NCBI RefSeq assembly: GCF_018642165.1
Contig: NZ_JAHHZM010000009.1
Span: forward strand, 1-64,000
Direction of reading: 5' to 3'
DNA from: Echinicola shivajiensis
GTDB taxonomy: Bacteria; Bacteroidota; Bacteroidia; Cytophagales; Cyclobacteriaceae
Length of the DNA stretch: 64,000 bases
Part shown: piece by piece, positions 35,246 through 43,169 of the stretch
Layout of the letters: the number at the start of each line of letters is the position of its first letter
Position numbering within the stretch: position 1 is the stretch's first letter
Notes under the pieces: generated by a model
The model's database searches: none
What the model was told of the DNA's origin: nothing
What the model saw: the letters and a program-made list of their open reading frames with translations, nothing else
Made by a program: the position numbers and the translations under genes

Positions 35246-35272
35246 GTTCGCCATTTGCAATGGCGAACTTTT
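35246..35272 (+). terminator. Terminator of polA
   Basis: A perfect 10-bp inverted repeat, gttcgccatt (35246-35255) and aatggcgaac (35259-35268), has a 3-base loop and is followed by TTTTAATT. A second imperfect hairpin, gtcgcctc (35202-35209) with gaggtgac (about 35222-35229), lies just before it; its ttgactccgctcgaggtgac core resembles dispersed Bacteroidota repeats. Confidence 0.7.
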
Positions 35273-35437
35273 AATTAAAGGGCTTTTGTAAAGCCGCTAA
35301 CAAATATTTAAGCAAGGAATGTACTGATTAACAAAATGGATTATAAATCCAAGCTATTAAGTAGATCGGAATAGCACATTCAATATTTCCTGCAGACTTG
35401 GCCAGCTTTAAATAACCAATAACCGAAAAACTAACTC

Positions 35438-36814
35438 ATGCCTAAAATAAAAACTGCTTTTTTCTGTCAACAATGCGGCGCCCAAAGCCCGAAATGGGTG
35501 GGCAAGTGTCCCGCATGTGGCGAATGGAATACTTATGTAGAGGAAGTTATCCACAAGGAAGAATCGGCCCGAGGAAGCTGGAAACAGGGTTCTGAAAATA
35601 GTAAGCGGCAAGGTTCGCCCAGAAAGTTACAGGAGATCAACTATGAAGAGCATCCAAGACTGATCACTCGAGACCCGGAATTGGACAGGGTTTTGGGAGG
35701 AGGAATTGTGCCGGGCTCATTGACCCTGATAGGTGGGGAACCTGGAATTGGTAAATCCACCTTGATGCTACAAATCGCCTTGATCCTTAATCAAACCAAG
35801 GTCCTTTATGTCTCTGGTGAGGAAAGTGAAAGCCAAATCAAAATGAGAGCTGACCGGATGCAGTTTAAGTCGGATAATTGCTTTGTGCTTTCTGAAACCA
35901 ACACCCAAAATATATTTCAGCAGATCACTGCCCTTAAGCCAGAAGTGCTGGTTATCGATTCCATACAAACCTTACACAGTAAACATGTGGAATCTGCAGC
36001 AGGAAGTGTTTCCCAGGTCAGGGAATGTACTGCAGAACTGATGAAATTTGCGAAGGAAACTGCTACTCCTGTTTTTCTTATTGGCCATATAACCAAGGAT
36101 GGCTCTATTGCAGGCCCAAAGATCTTGGAGCATATGGTCGATACGGTATTGCAATTTGAAGGAGACCGTCATTTATCTTACAGGATTCTGCGTACCTCCA
36201 AAAACAGATTTGGATCTACCAATGAATTGGGCATCTATGAAATGCGCGCTGATGGACTTCGGGGAGTTGCCAATCCTTCCGAAATCCTACTCAGCCAAAG
36301 GGAGGAAACCCTAAATGGGGTGGCCACTGGGGCCATGTTGGAAGGAAACAGGCCCTTATTAATTGAAATCCAATCCTTGATCAGTCCTGCCACCTATGGT
36401 ACTCCCCAGCGAAGCAGCACGGGCCACGATGCCAAAAGGCTGAATATGCTCTTGGCAGTATTGGAAAAAAGAGGTGGAATGCGCTTAGGCAACCAGGATG
36501 TTTTCCTAAACGTCGCCGGCGGTATGCGTGTGGATGATCCAGGCTTGGACTTATCGGTATGTGCAGCTTTATTATCTTCTTATGAAGACACACCAATTTC
36601 AGCTGACCTTTGCTTTGCAGGTGAAGTGGGCCTAGGTGGTGAAATCAGGGCGGTCAACAGAATAGAAAACCGTATTGCAGAAGCGGATAAGTTAGGATTC
36701 AAAAAGATCATTGTTTCGAAATATGCCGTCAAGGGTGTGGACTTAAAAAGCTTCGGGATAGAGATCATCCCCATCACCAAGCTAGAAGAAATGTATCAGC
36801 AGCTGTTTAGTTAA
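35438..36814 (+). CDS. radA: DNA repair protein RadA
   Basis: RadA promotes branch migration in homologous recombination. The N-terminal zinc finger has Cys10, Cys13, Cys24 and Cys27 (FFCQQCG and GKCPACGEW). The RecA-like ATPase has Walker A GGEPGIGKST near residue 105 and the RadA-specific KNRFGS motif. The C-terminal Lon-protease-like domain includes AGGMRVDDPGLDLSVCAAL and AGEVGLGGEIRAV. At 458 aa the length is typical. A palindromic repeat array starts only 5 bp after its stop. Confidence 0.98.
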   Translation: MPKIKTAFFCQQCGAQSPKWVGKCPACGEWNTYVEEVIHKEESARGSWKQGSENSKRQGSPRKLQEINYEEHPRLITRDPELDRVLGGGIVPGSLTLIGGEPGIGKSTLMLQIALILNQTKVLYVSGEESESQIKMRADRMQFKSDNCFVLSETNTQNIFQQITALKPEVLVIDSIQTLHSKHVESAAGSVSQVRECTAELMKFAKETATPVFLIGHITKDGSIAGPKILEHMVDTVLQFEGDRHLSYRILRTSKNRFGSTNELGIYEMRADGLRGVANPSEILLSQREETLNGVATGAMLEGNRPLLIEIQSLISPATYGTPQRSSTGHDAKRLNMLLAVLEKRGGMRLGNQDVFLNVAGGMRVDDPGLDLSVCAALLSSYEDTPISADLCFAGEVGLGGEIRAVNRIENRIAEADKLGFKKIIVSKYAVKGVDLKSFGIEIIPITKLEEMYQQLFS

Positions 36815-36818
36815 ATTT

Positions 36819-37125
36819 TTCACGCAAAGAGCGCAAAGGTGACGCGAAAGACGCAAAAGATGTTTTTTAATCTCTCTCCAAAAAATGTTTGCGAGCTTCG
36901 CGAATTCTTAGCGGACTCTGCGTGAAATAAAAAAGGTCCACACAAAGAACACTAAAGCTAATTTTTTAAGCTGTATTCTAAAAATTCTTTGTGTACTCTG
37001 CGATTTCTTAGAGAGCTTTGCGTGAAATAAAAGAGATTCACGCAAAAGGCGCAAAAGTGGCGCGAAGACTGCCAAGATTATTTTTAGGCACCTTCCTAAA
37101 ATCTCACAGGACTCTGCGTGAAAAA
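36819..37125. repeat. Palindromic repeat array, three units
   Basis: Three units at about 36819-36930, 36937-37030 and 37036-37125. Each starts with a cacgcaaagagcgcaaaggt-like left arm, has an AT-rich centre, and ends with a gcggactctgcgtgaaataa-like right arm that is its imperfect reverse complement. This is the same family as the arrays at 8414-8785 and 9302-9550, here without a GxxExxY gene. The units lie between radA and yjbQ and could terminate radA mRNA or stabilise its 3' end. Confidence 0.85.
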
Positions 37126-37191
37126 CTAAATAAATCTGTGTTTATCCTTCCCTTCTGTGGTTAAAATATTAGCGCTTATTACTTTTGTAAT

Positions 37192-37614
37192 ATGAAAATC
37201 TTTCAGAAACATATATCCCTAAAAGCTTATTCCAGGGGCTTCCATTTGATTACCGATGAAGTGGAAGATGCCATACCTGAAATCAGGGAAATAAAAATGG
37301 GCACACTGCAGGTTTTTATCAAGCATACCTCTGCAGGCCTCACCATCAATGAAAATGCCGACCCAACCGTACGCAAGGACTTCGAAACCTTTATTAATGA
37401 CTTGGTTAGCGAAACTTATCCACGATTTATCCACACCTACGAAGGACCGGATGATATGCCCGCCCATATCAAAAGTAGCCTCTTTGGTTCCACGGTAAAT
37501 ATTCCCATTTCAAATGGAAAATTGGCCTTAGGAACCTGGCAGGGCATATATTTGGGGGAATTCAGGAATTATGGTGGGCCTAGAAAATTGGTGATCACCG
37601 CCATGGGGGCCTAA
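37192..37614 (+). CDS. YjbQ family protein (UPF0047)
   Basis: The 140-aa protein has the UPF0047/YjbQ signature throughout: IKHTSAGLTINENADPTVRKD, the conserved HxxE-type region in RFIHTYEGPDDMPAHIKSSLFG, and the C-terminal LGTWQGIYLGEFRNYGGPRK. Family members are reported to have thiamin-phosphate synthase activity in some bacteria; that role is not shown here. There are no other thi genes nearby. It has a bidirectional terminator downstream. Confidence 0.92.
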   Translation: MKIFQKHISLKAYSRGFHLITDEVEDAIPEIREIKMGTLQVFIKHTSAGLTINENADPTVRKDFETFINDLVSETYPRFIHTYEGPDDMPAHIKSSLFGSTVNIPISNGKLALGTWQGIYLGEFRNYGGPRKLVITAMGA

Positions 37615-37618
37615 AAAA

Positions 37619-37661
37619 TAAAGTGTGGAAAACCTGCTTTTATAGTTTTTCCACACTTTTT
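37619..37661. terminator. Bidirectional terminator between yjbQ and HAD gene
   Basis: An inverted repeat, aaagtgtggaaaa against ttttccacacttt, has A-rich and T-rich flanks. It lies between the plus-strand yjbQ-type gene (stop 37614) and the convergent HAD hydrolase gene (stop 37684). Confidence 0.8.
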
Positions 37662-37683
37662 ACTTCATTTATATCAAATTGTT

Positions 37684-38340
37684 TTATTTAAGCATTTCCA
37701 GAATACTTTGTACTGAAATTTCACTATAATCATTGATATAATACTGACAAGGAGGCAGCTCTTCTTTAGTGTGCGAAGTAAGGACTCCGACCACCTGCAT
37801 ACCGGCATTAATTCCTGCAGAAACACCGGAAAAAGAGTCTTCAAAAACAATACAGTTTTCAGGATGGGCCGAAAGGTTCTCTGCAGACTTCAAATATACC
37901 TCTGGCTCTGGCTTATGTGTCTTCACATCTTCACTGGCCATAAAAGATTCCATCAGCTGCCTGATCTCCAACGTATCAATAATCAAGTCCATATTGGCTC
38001 TTGGCGCGGAAGTACCTACGCCAGTTTTAAAGCCATTTTGCTTCAAACCATTCAGAAACTCCAGATAGCCCGGAACAGGCTCCACCACAGAAGCATAGAT
38101 TTCACGGAAAAGTCCTTCTTTTTCATTTTCCAGCTCAATAAGTTCTTCTCCCTTAATTTCTCTTTGTAAAAAATGACTGAAGATATAGCTATTCGGTTTG
38201 CCATACATATGTTGGGCATATTCCTCCTGGCTAGGATTCATGCCACGTTTAGCAAAAAACTGTTCGAAAGCCTTAGAATGGTAGGGGTTGGTATGACAGA
38301 TCACCCCATCCATATCAAATATCACTGCAAGATTTTTCAT
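37684..38340 (-). CDS. HAD family hydrolase (beta-phosphoglucomutase-like)
   Basis: The 218-aa protein has HAD motif I VIFDMDGVICHT (nucleophile D9 or so and D11), motif II GVGTSAP, motif III lysine in KTHKPEPEVY and motif IV CIVFEDSFSGV. The helical cap after motif I is of the C1 beta-phosphoglucomutase/phosphatase type. It could be a sugar-phosphate phosphatase or mutase; the substrate cannot be told. It appears monocistronic. Confidence 0.92.
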   Translation of the reverse strand: MKNLAVIFDMDGVICHTNPYHSKAFEQFFAKRGMNPSQEEYAQHMYGKPNSYIFSHFLQREIKGEELIELENEKEGLFREIYASVVEPVPGYLEFLNGLKQNGFKTGVGTSAPRANMDLIIDTLEIRQLMESFMASEDVKTHKPEPEVYLKSAENLSAHPENCIVFEDSFSGVSAGINAGMQVVGVLTSHTKEELPPCQYYINDYSEISVQSILEMLK

Positions 38341-39006
38341 AGCGCAAAATTACGGCTTTTTATGGGATTGAAGAAAGGAAGTTAATTATTGCTATGTTAA
38401 AGAAGATTGGAGATATGTTGATTAAGAGGTTTACTGTTTAATTGTGGGTTGCTGTCGAACTGTTGGATTGAAAAATTGTAAAGTTGAAAATCAGTGGGAC
38501 TTGAGGCAATTTGGTAATCTATGAAAAACAGCGTCAGAGACTCAACTTTAATCGTCCCGCAGCGCAGCTTACGGGACAACAGGAATATAAATTTAGGAGT
38601 TCATCATTTGAAAGTTTTAATTAATTACAATCTGACTAACTGAGACTTTACGCATTTCATTTAAGAAATGAAATATTCAACTGAATTCCATTAAATGGCC
38701 TTTGGAGGTTTCGGTTTTGAGTCAGTTGATGTGGGCGTTAAGAAAATGAGTTAGCTCGCGAAGTGGACGAGCGAGATCCACTCTTTTTTTGCCTACAGTG
38801 ACTGGCACAAAATCAAATTGAGGCAAACACTTTTAATCGGTAACGAAATTCGCTCAATTTGAAGAAAGCTTCATGGCCTAGATTTTTGTTTCTTTTCATC
38901 AATGGAGAAGAAAGAATAAAAAGTTATCTCAGAATTGAGCTTAGAACACAATATTTTATAAACATTATTCATTCATTCCTATCTTAGAGCATAAAACCAC
39001 TTTTCT
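38341..39006. other. Intergenic region holding structured repeat copy A
   Basis: This 666-bp gap has no convincing gene. A short frame at its left part has low-complexity composition and was not accepted. Its main content is the 278-bp repeat copy A (38629-38906), listed separately. The remainder, up to the mutT-type gene, is AT-rich and presumably holds that gene's promoter. Confidence 0.6.
38629..38906. repeat. 278-bp structured direct repeat, copy A
   Basis: Starts at aatctgacta and ends at catcaatgga, the same length and order as copy B (42439-42716). Stem 1: GAGT (38748-38751) pairs with ACTC (38780-38783), and CTCGC (38755-38759) pairs with GCGAG (38771-38775) around an 11-base loop. 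Stem 2: TCAAATTGAG (38813-38822) pairs with CTCAATTTGA (38853-38862). Identity to copy B is high from about 38695 onward and lower at the left. No open frame spans it. It could encode a structured RNA or be a non-autonomous element. Confidence 0.85.
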
Positions 39007-39390
39007 ATGTTAAAGGTAACCTGCGCCATAATTGTTCAGGATGGATTGGTGCTCGCTGTCCAAAGAAGTAAAAAGATGAAAATGCCCCTAAAATGGGAAT
39101 TCCCCGGTGGCAAATTAGAAGAGGGGGAATCAGAGCAGGAATGCCTCATCAGGGAAATTAAAGAAGAGCTGCACTTGGAAATTCTGCTAGGAGAGAAGTT
39201 GCCCGAGGTCATCTATGAATATCCCGACTTCAAAATCTGTTTAATCCCTTTTATCGCCAGCATCCAATCCGGTGAATTGCACTTGGCAGAACACCAAGCC
39301 TATCAGTGGCTTCCAAAAAACAAATTATTAGACCTAGACTGGGCATTAGCTGACGTGCCAGTGGTGCGGGAATTTTTAAAAAGAACATAA
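39007..39390 (+). CDS. Nudix hydrolase, MutT-like
   Basis: The 127-aa protein has a complete Nudix box, GGKLEEGESEQECLIREIKE plus EL, and the N-terminal VTCAIIVQDGLVLAVQRS. KWEFPGGK before the box and the C-terminal length fit the MutT/8-oxo-dGTP diphosphatase subfamily, which cleans the nucleotide pool. Other (deoxy)nucleoside-triphosphate substrates are possible. It lies between structured repeat copy A and the vsr-type gene, convergent with the latter. Confidence 0.9.
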   Translation: MLKVTCAIIVQDGLVLAVQRSKKMKMPLKWEFPGGKLEEGESEQECLIREIKEELHLEILLGEKLPEVIYEYPDFKICLIPFIASIQSGELHLAEHQAYQWLPKNKLLDLDWALADVPVVREFLKRT

Positions 39391-39452
39391 AAACTAATTG
39401 TTATAAAATAACAACTCAAAATCACAAAACATCACTCTCAATTATTGACAAA

Positions 39453-39983
39453 TCAAAGATTATTGATAATCTTTCTCACACATACCCCCAACTCCTTTTT
39501 TACTTCAAAATCCCAAAAGCGAAGTACTGTCCAACCTTTTTGTCGGTAGAAATAATTAATTTCCCTATCTCGTTGCATATTCCTTTCGATCTTGGGGATC
39601 CAAAATTTCCGGTTGGATTTAATAGCGTTTTCTCTTTCAGACCAGTTGTGGCCATGCCAGAAGGAGCCATCTATAAAAATGACCAGCTTGTATTTGATAA
39701 AAGTAATATCTGGCTTGCCCGGTAAATTCTGTTTGTTGGAACGGTGATGGAGACCGGTGTGCCAAAGGGCTTTTTTGAGGAGTTTCTCCGACTTGGTATT
39801 ATTCCCTTTGATCCTGGACATTATAAAAGACCTTTGCTTCGTGGTATAGAAGCCGTTTTCCTCACAAAAGCGAGGAACCTTGATCTTTTGTTCTGAATAG
39901 GGCTTTTTCATTTCATTATGAAAACGCGATTCGAATAAAGAGGGTTTCTCAGGAGAATTTACAGAAGTCTTGATTAATCCCAA
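39453..39983 (-). CDS. Very short patch repair endonuclease-like (zinc-less Vsr)
   Basis: The Vsr fold is clear from KQRSFIMSRIKGNNTKSE, GKPDITFIKYKLVIFIDGSF, WHGHNW and RNMQRDREINYFYRQKGW. The catalytic aspartate (in GKPD) and the histidines of FWHGH are kept. The three zinc-binding cysteines of Escherichia coli Vsr are absent: GCFWH is GSFWH here, HDC is HNW, and the C-terminal WEC is WDF. No cytosine methyltransferase is adjacent, so the usual T:G repair partner is missing. About 45 N-terminal residues extend beyond the core; ATG at 39911 is a possible start. Confidence 0.85.
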   Translation of the reverse strand: MGLIKTSVNSPEKPSLFESRFHNEMKKPYSEQKIKVPRFCEENGFYTTKQRSFIMSRIKGNNTKSEKLLKKALWHTGLHHRSNKQNLPGKPDITFIKYKLVIFIDGSFWHGHNWSERENAIKSNRKFWIPKIERNMQRDREINYFYRQKGWTVLRFWDFEVKKELGVCVRKIINNL

Positions 39984-40037
39984 ATGATTTCATTATTTGC
40001 AATTTTGAAGAATCAATATTGAGATATTATAATCATT

Positions 40038-40132
40038 TGTCATTATCAGCTTTCCGAAGAATCTCTTTACAGCATCGCAATACTGAAGAGATCCTTCCTT
40101 ACGCCTGTCCGCCCAGGTGTATCAGGATGACA
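40038..40132. repeat. TGTCAT-type palindromic repeat, unit 1
   Basis: Ends tgtcattatca and tcaggatgaca are near inverted repeats. Inside are gaagaatctctt, catcgcaatactg and gagatccttcctt, and the same words recur in unit 2 and at 45822-45895. This is a REP-like dispersed palindrome family typical of Bacteroidota intergenic regions. Confidence 0.75.
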
Positions 40133-40178
40133 AAGTATTATAATATTTATAAAAATTCATTTCCGAAAACGAATACGC

Positions 40179-40282
40179 TGTCATTCTGAGCAAGGCGAAG
40201 AATCTATTTGTAGTATTGCAATACTGGAAGAGCTCCTTTCCCGATAGAATATCGGATAAGGAGCTCTAAAATCAGGATGACA
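40179..40282. repeat. TGTCAT-type palindromic repeat, unit 2
   Basis: Ends tgtcattctga and tcaggatgaca match as inverted repeats at 10 of 11 positions. The interior contains gtattgcaatac and two further nested stems: gagctcctt with aaggagctc, and ccgatagaatatcgg. It lies 200 bp before the HipA-like kinase gene in the same gap as unit 1. Confidence 0.8.
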
Positions 40283-40493
40283 TAGATTAGGTATTTTGGT
40301 TAACATCCCCATTATATTTAACAAATGTTCGCCTCTTGAAATGATGGTTTTTAAAATTTGAAACAAAGGCCTTTCTTCAATTGCTCTTAGGGTTTTAAAT
40401 TAAAATATATTGTCCAATATTTGAAGCGGGAAAAGTATATCGTTCAGATAAGGACAACAGTACCTCGCCCAGCATAACTTTCTTGAGAAAACT

Positions 40494-41276
40494 ATGGATT
40501 TACGCACTGTAAATGTGACCAGATATATCCTTCCGCTAAGGGAGGGAGGCTCCTTGCCGGCCTTGACCGATGCCGATGATGGATTCAAATATGTTTTGAA
40601 ATTCAAAGGTGCCGGGCAGCGTGAAAAGGCATTGATCGCTGAACTGCTTGGTGGGGAAATCGCGAGAGCTTTGGGATTTAAGGTTCCCGAACTGGTTTTT
40701 GCCTTTTTGGACCCAGCATTTGGCAGGTCAGAAGGTGATGAGGAAATCCAGGATCTACTCAAAAGTAGCCAAGGGCAAAACCTGGCCCTGCATTTTCTAT
40801 CCGGTGCCATCAATTATGATGCTCTGGCCATGGAGGTGGACCCGTTACTAGCCTCCAAAATCGTATGGCTAGACATGCTCATTACCAATGTGGACCGCAC
40901 TTTCCGTAATACCAATATGCTAATGTGGAACAGGGAGCTTTGGCTGATCGACCATGGTGCAGCCTTTCTTTTCCACCATGCCTGGAGCAATTGGGAGAAA
41001 AGTGCCACCAAAGCATTTCCTATCATCCAAAACCATGTTCTATTGCCACAGGCCAGCCAACTTGAAGAAGCTAACACCCTTTTGAAAGAAATGCTGAACC
41101 CTGAAAAACTGAAAGAAATCGTAGCCTTGATTCCTGAGGAATGGCTATTGGCAAGTGGGGATGGTGAGGATACCGAAGAATTAAGAAACATTTATCAACA
41201 ATATTTAGCGCTGAGATTTTCTTATGCCGATCATTTTACCAAAGAAGCCCAAGATGCAAGAACAGCACTTATTTGA
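40494..41276 (+). CDS. HipA-like kinase without HipA N-terminal domain
   Basis: The 260-aa protein fits the HipA family kinase group (HipA_2-like). YVLKFKGAGQREKALIAELL supplies the ATP-binding lysine and helix. The catalytic region LDMLITNVDRTFRNTNMLMW has an N-x-D-R-x4-N pattern, followed by the metal-binding WLIDHGAAFLF (DHG in place of DFG). The HipA N-terminal subdomain is absent, and no HipB-type antitoxin is present. The DUF3037 gene overlaps its 3' end by 23 bp, and this pairing recurs in bacteria. Substrate unknown. Confidence 0.8.
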   Translation: MDLRTVNVTRYILPLREGGSLPALTDADDGFKYVLKFKGAGQREKALIAELLGGEIARALGFKVPELVFAFLDPAFGRSEGDEEIQDLLKSSQGQNLALHFLSGAINYDALAMEVDPLLASKIVWLDMLITNVDRTFRNTNMLMWNRELWLIDHGAAFLFHHAWSNWEKSATKAFPIIQNHVLLPQASQLEEANTLLKEMLNPEKLKEIVALIPEEWLLASGDGEDTEELRNIYQQYLALRFSYADHFTKEAQDARTALI

Positions 41277-41637
41277 TTATGCCATCATCCGGGTGGTACC
41301 ACGCGTGGAAAGGGAGGAATTTATCAATGCCGGAGTGATCCTCTGTGCTTGGAAAAGCGGTTACCTTAAAGTAAAAACCTCACTTAACGAAGCAAAGCTC
41401 CTAGCACTAGATCCAGAAGCTGATATAGAAATGATCAAATTGAACTTGGCTTCCTTTGACAAAATCTGCTTTGGAAAGGACAATGGGGGAAGAATAGCCG
41501 AAATGGACCTAGCTTCCCGTTTCCGCTGGCTCACAGCTGTCAGAAGCTCCATCATCCAAACTTCCAGACCCCACAGCGGTTTCAGTAAGAACCTAGACCA
41601 AACTTTGGAAAAGCTTTTTAAGGAAAATGTGCTATAA
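41254..41637 (+). CDS. DUF3037 family protein
   Basis: The 127-aa protein begins MQEQHLFDYAIIRVVPRVER and continues EEFINAGVILCAWKSGYL, then FRWLTAVRSSIIQTSRPH, the DUF3037 pattern. The start at 41254 lies inside the end of the kinase gene in another frame, a 23-bp overlap that couples the two genes. The frame is open to an earlier ATG at 41224, but the family begins near MQEQ. Function is unknown; its constant neighbour is a HipA-like kinase, so it may be the kinase's regulator or substrate. Confidence 0.85.
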   Translation: MQEQHLFDYAIIRVVPRVEREEFINAGVILCAWKSGYLKVKTSLNEAKLLALDPEADIEMIKLNLASFDKICFGKDNGGRIAEMDLASRFRWLTAVRSSIIQTSRPHSGFSKNLDQTLEKLFKENVL

Positions 41638-41712
41638 TAGTATCCTTGATAGCCTTTGAAAGTCAATCAAATACCTGAATAAAAGTACAAACAACTATTC
41701 AATAACCCCATC

Positions 41713-42387
41713 ATGCCTACACTCGAAAATATAATTCAGGAATTCAAAAGCAGTCTAGAGGACCATGTGTTGTCCCGATCTGAAAAGAAAGCCATAAAAT
41801 CCGATCTTTCCCACTTATCCACACATGAGAAGCAGTTACTTTTATCTGAAATTAGGCATTTGGCGCTAGAAAATACCCAAGATGTACAAGTTCAAAACTT
41901 GATCCAATGGTTTTATGAAGCGGTTAAGGTATTACAACAAAAAGAACAGGAAAATTCTACTACAGCTGCCTATTTCAGCCCTGGAAATGCTTGCAGGGAT
42001 GCCATTAAGCAAGAAATAAGAAATGCTTCTTCACTTATCCACATATGCGTTTTCACCATTAGCGATGACCACATCACCGAAGAATTACTACATGCGCATC
42101 AAAGAAAGGTGCCCATAAAAATCATCACCGATGATGATAAGTCTTTTGATCTAGGGTCGGATATTGATCGAATGGAAAAAGCAGGCATTCTCATCCAAAA
42201 GGACAATAGTCCAGTCCATATGCATCACAAATTTGCCATTTTCGATCAGAAAAAAGTCCTTACAGGAAGCTATAATTGGACAAGGTCTGCAGCAGAATAC
42301 AATTATGAAAATATTGTTCTGCTAGAGGATACCCACACAGTAAGGTCCTTTCAAAAGGAATTTGAGAAATTATGGCGACAATTTTAA
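41713..42387 (+). CDS. Phospholipase D-like nuclease, single HKD motif
   Basis: After a helical N-terminal region (about 1-95) a PLD domain follows. SSLIHICVFTISDDHITEEL forms the first strand and helix, and the catalytic HxK(x)4D is in HMHHKFAIFD, followed by KKVLTGSYNWT. One HKD motif per chain means it should work as a dimer, like bacterial Nuc and mitochondrial PLD6. The substrate may be nucleic acid or cardiolipin. It lies 75 bp after DUF3037 on the same strand and may belong to the same transcript. Confidence 0.88.
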   Translation: MPTLENIIQEFKSSLEDHVLSRSEKKAIKSDLSHLSTHEKQLLLSEIRHLALENTQDVQVQNLIQWFYEAVKVLQQKEQENSTTAAYFSPGNACRDAIKQEIRNASSLIHICVFTISDDHITEELLHAHQRKVPIKIITDDDKSFDLGSDIDRMEKAGILIQKDNSPVHMHHKFAIFDQKKVLTGSYNWTRSAAEYNYENIVLLEDTHTVRSFQKEFEKLWRQF

Positions 42388-42907
42388 TCTCTGTCAAAAG
42401 CCCCTTCATCATTCAATTTTTATCAGGCAAATTAAAATAATCTGACTATCCGGTATTATGAACGCATTATTAAAGAAGTGAAATATTTAACAAAAACCCC
42501 AAGGAGGCCTTTGGAGCATTCGGTTTTGAGCCAGTTGATGGAGGCGTTAAGAAAATGAGCTAGCTCGTGTCGTGGAACAGCGAGATCCGCTCATTTTTAG
42601 CCTTTAGCAAATGGCACAAAATCAAATTGAGGCAAAAACATTAAAATAGGAAACGAAATTTACTCAATTTGAAGAATGCTCCATGGCCTAGATTTTTGGT
42701 TCTTTTCATCAATGGAAATGCGAAGCATTCATGAAGTCCAATGAACATCAAATACTTCTGAATAAAAGAACAGGAAACCTAATAGAACATACAATGGTTT
42801 GCTATATGCAAAATTGCGGACACATATAAAAAATAATTTCCATTAGCAGGATAAATTGATGCACCAATTCTTTATGCTTTAGTCAATGAATTACCTATTT
42901 TAAACTT
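42388..42907. other. Intergenic region holding structured repeat copy B
   Basis: This 520-bp gap contains repeat copy B (42439-42716) and no accepted gene. About 190 AT-rich bases separate the repeat from the DUF2905 gene. Confidence 0.6.
42439..42716. repeat. 278-bp structured direct repeat, copy B
   Basis: Same length, order and orientation as copy A. Stem 1: GAGC (42557-42560) pairs with GCTC (42589-42592), and CTCGT (42564-42568) pairs with GCGAG (42580-42584) around an 11-base loop. Relative to copy A, a T-A pair has become C-G and a C-G pair has become T-G, so pairing is kept. Stem 2, TCAAATTGAG (42622-42631) and CTCAATTTGA (42663-42672), is identical to copy A, while its loop differs. 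It closes the segment of accessory genes that begins at copy A. Confidence 0.85.
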
Positions 42908-43135
42908 ATGAATCATGAAATCGGAAAATGGCTAATGGGTATTGGACTGGGAATCCTGGGGATAGGTCTGATAGTTTATATTTTTGGCAGCAAATTACAT
43001 TGGCTAGGGAAATTGCCGGGTGATATTCGAATAGAGAAAGAAGATTTCAACCTATATATCCCCATCACCACAATGATCTTGCTCAGTATTATCTTCTCCC
43101 TTATCATCCGCTTGATCCAGTATTTTACTAAATGA
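42908..43135 (+). CDS. DUF2905 family small membrane protein
   Basis: The 75-aa protein has two spans: MGIGLGILGIGLIVYIFGS and TTMILLSIIFSLIIRLI. The DUF2905 signature LGKLPGDIRIEKEDFNLYIP lies between them. Function is unknown. It is a single gene with no close plus-strand neighbour. Confidence 0.9.
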   Translation: MNHEIGKWLMGIGLGILGIGLIVYIFGSKLHWLGKLPGDIRIEKEDFNLYIPITTMILLSIIFSLIIRLIQYFTK

Positions 43136-43169
43136 TATTAGGAGTATTTTAAAAAGGAGTTACATTAAA

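Larger units (their letters stand above)
39984..40493. other. Intergenic gap with two palindromic elements
   Basis: This 510-bp gap contains two TGTCAT-type palindromes (40038-40132 and 40179-40282, listed separately) and no accepted gene. The last 90 bases before the HipA-like start form an ordinary AT-rich leader. Confidence 0.55.

Noticed and set aside
37180-37187. TACTTTTG box before the yjbQ-type gene
   Set aside because: It fits TAnnTTTG but ends only 4 bp before the ATG, which would put the start of transcription inside the gene, and no -33 TTTG is in place.
40181-40366. 61-codon minus-strand frame
   Set aside because: It mostly covers the second TGTCAT-type palindrome and has no protein features.
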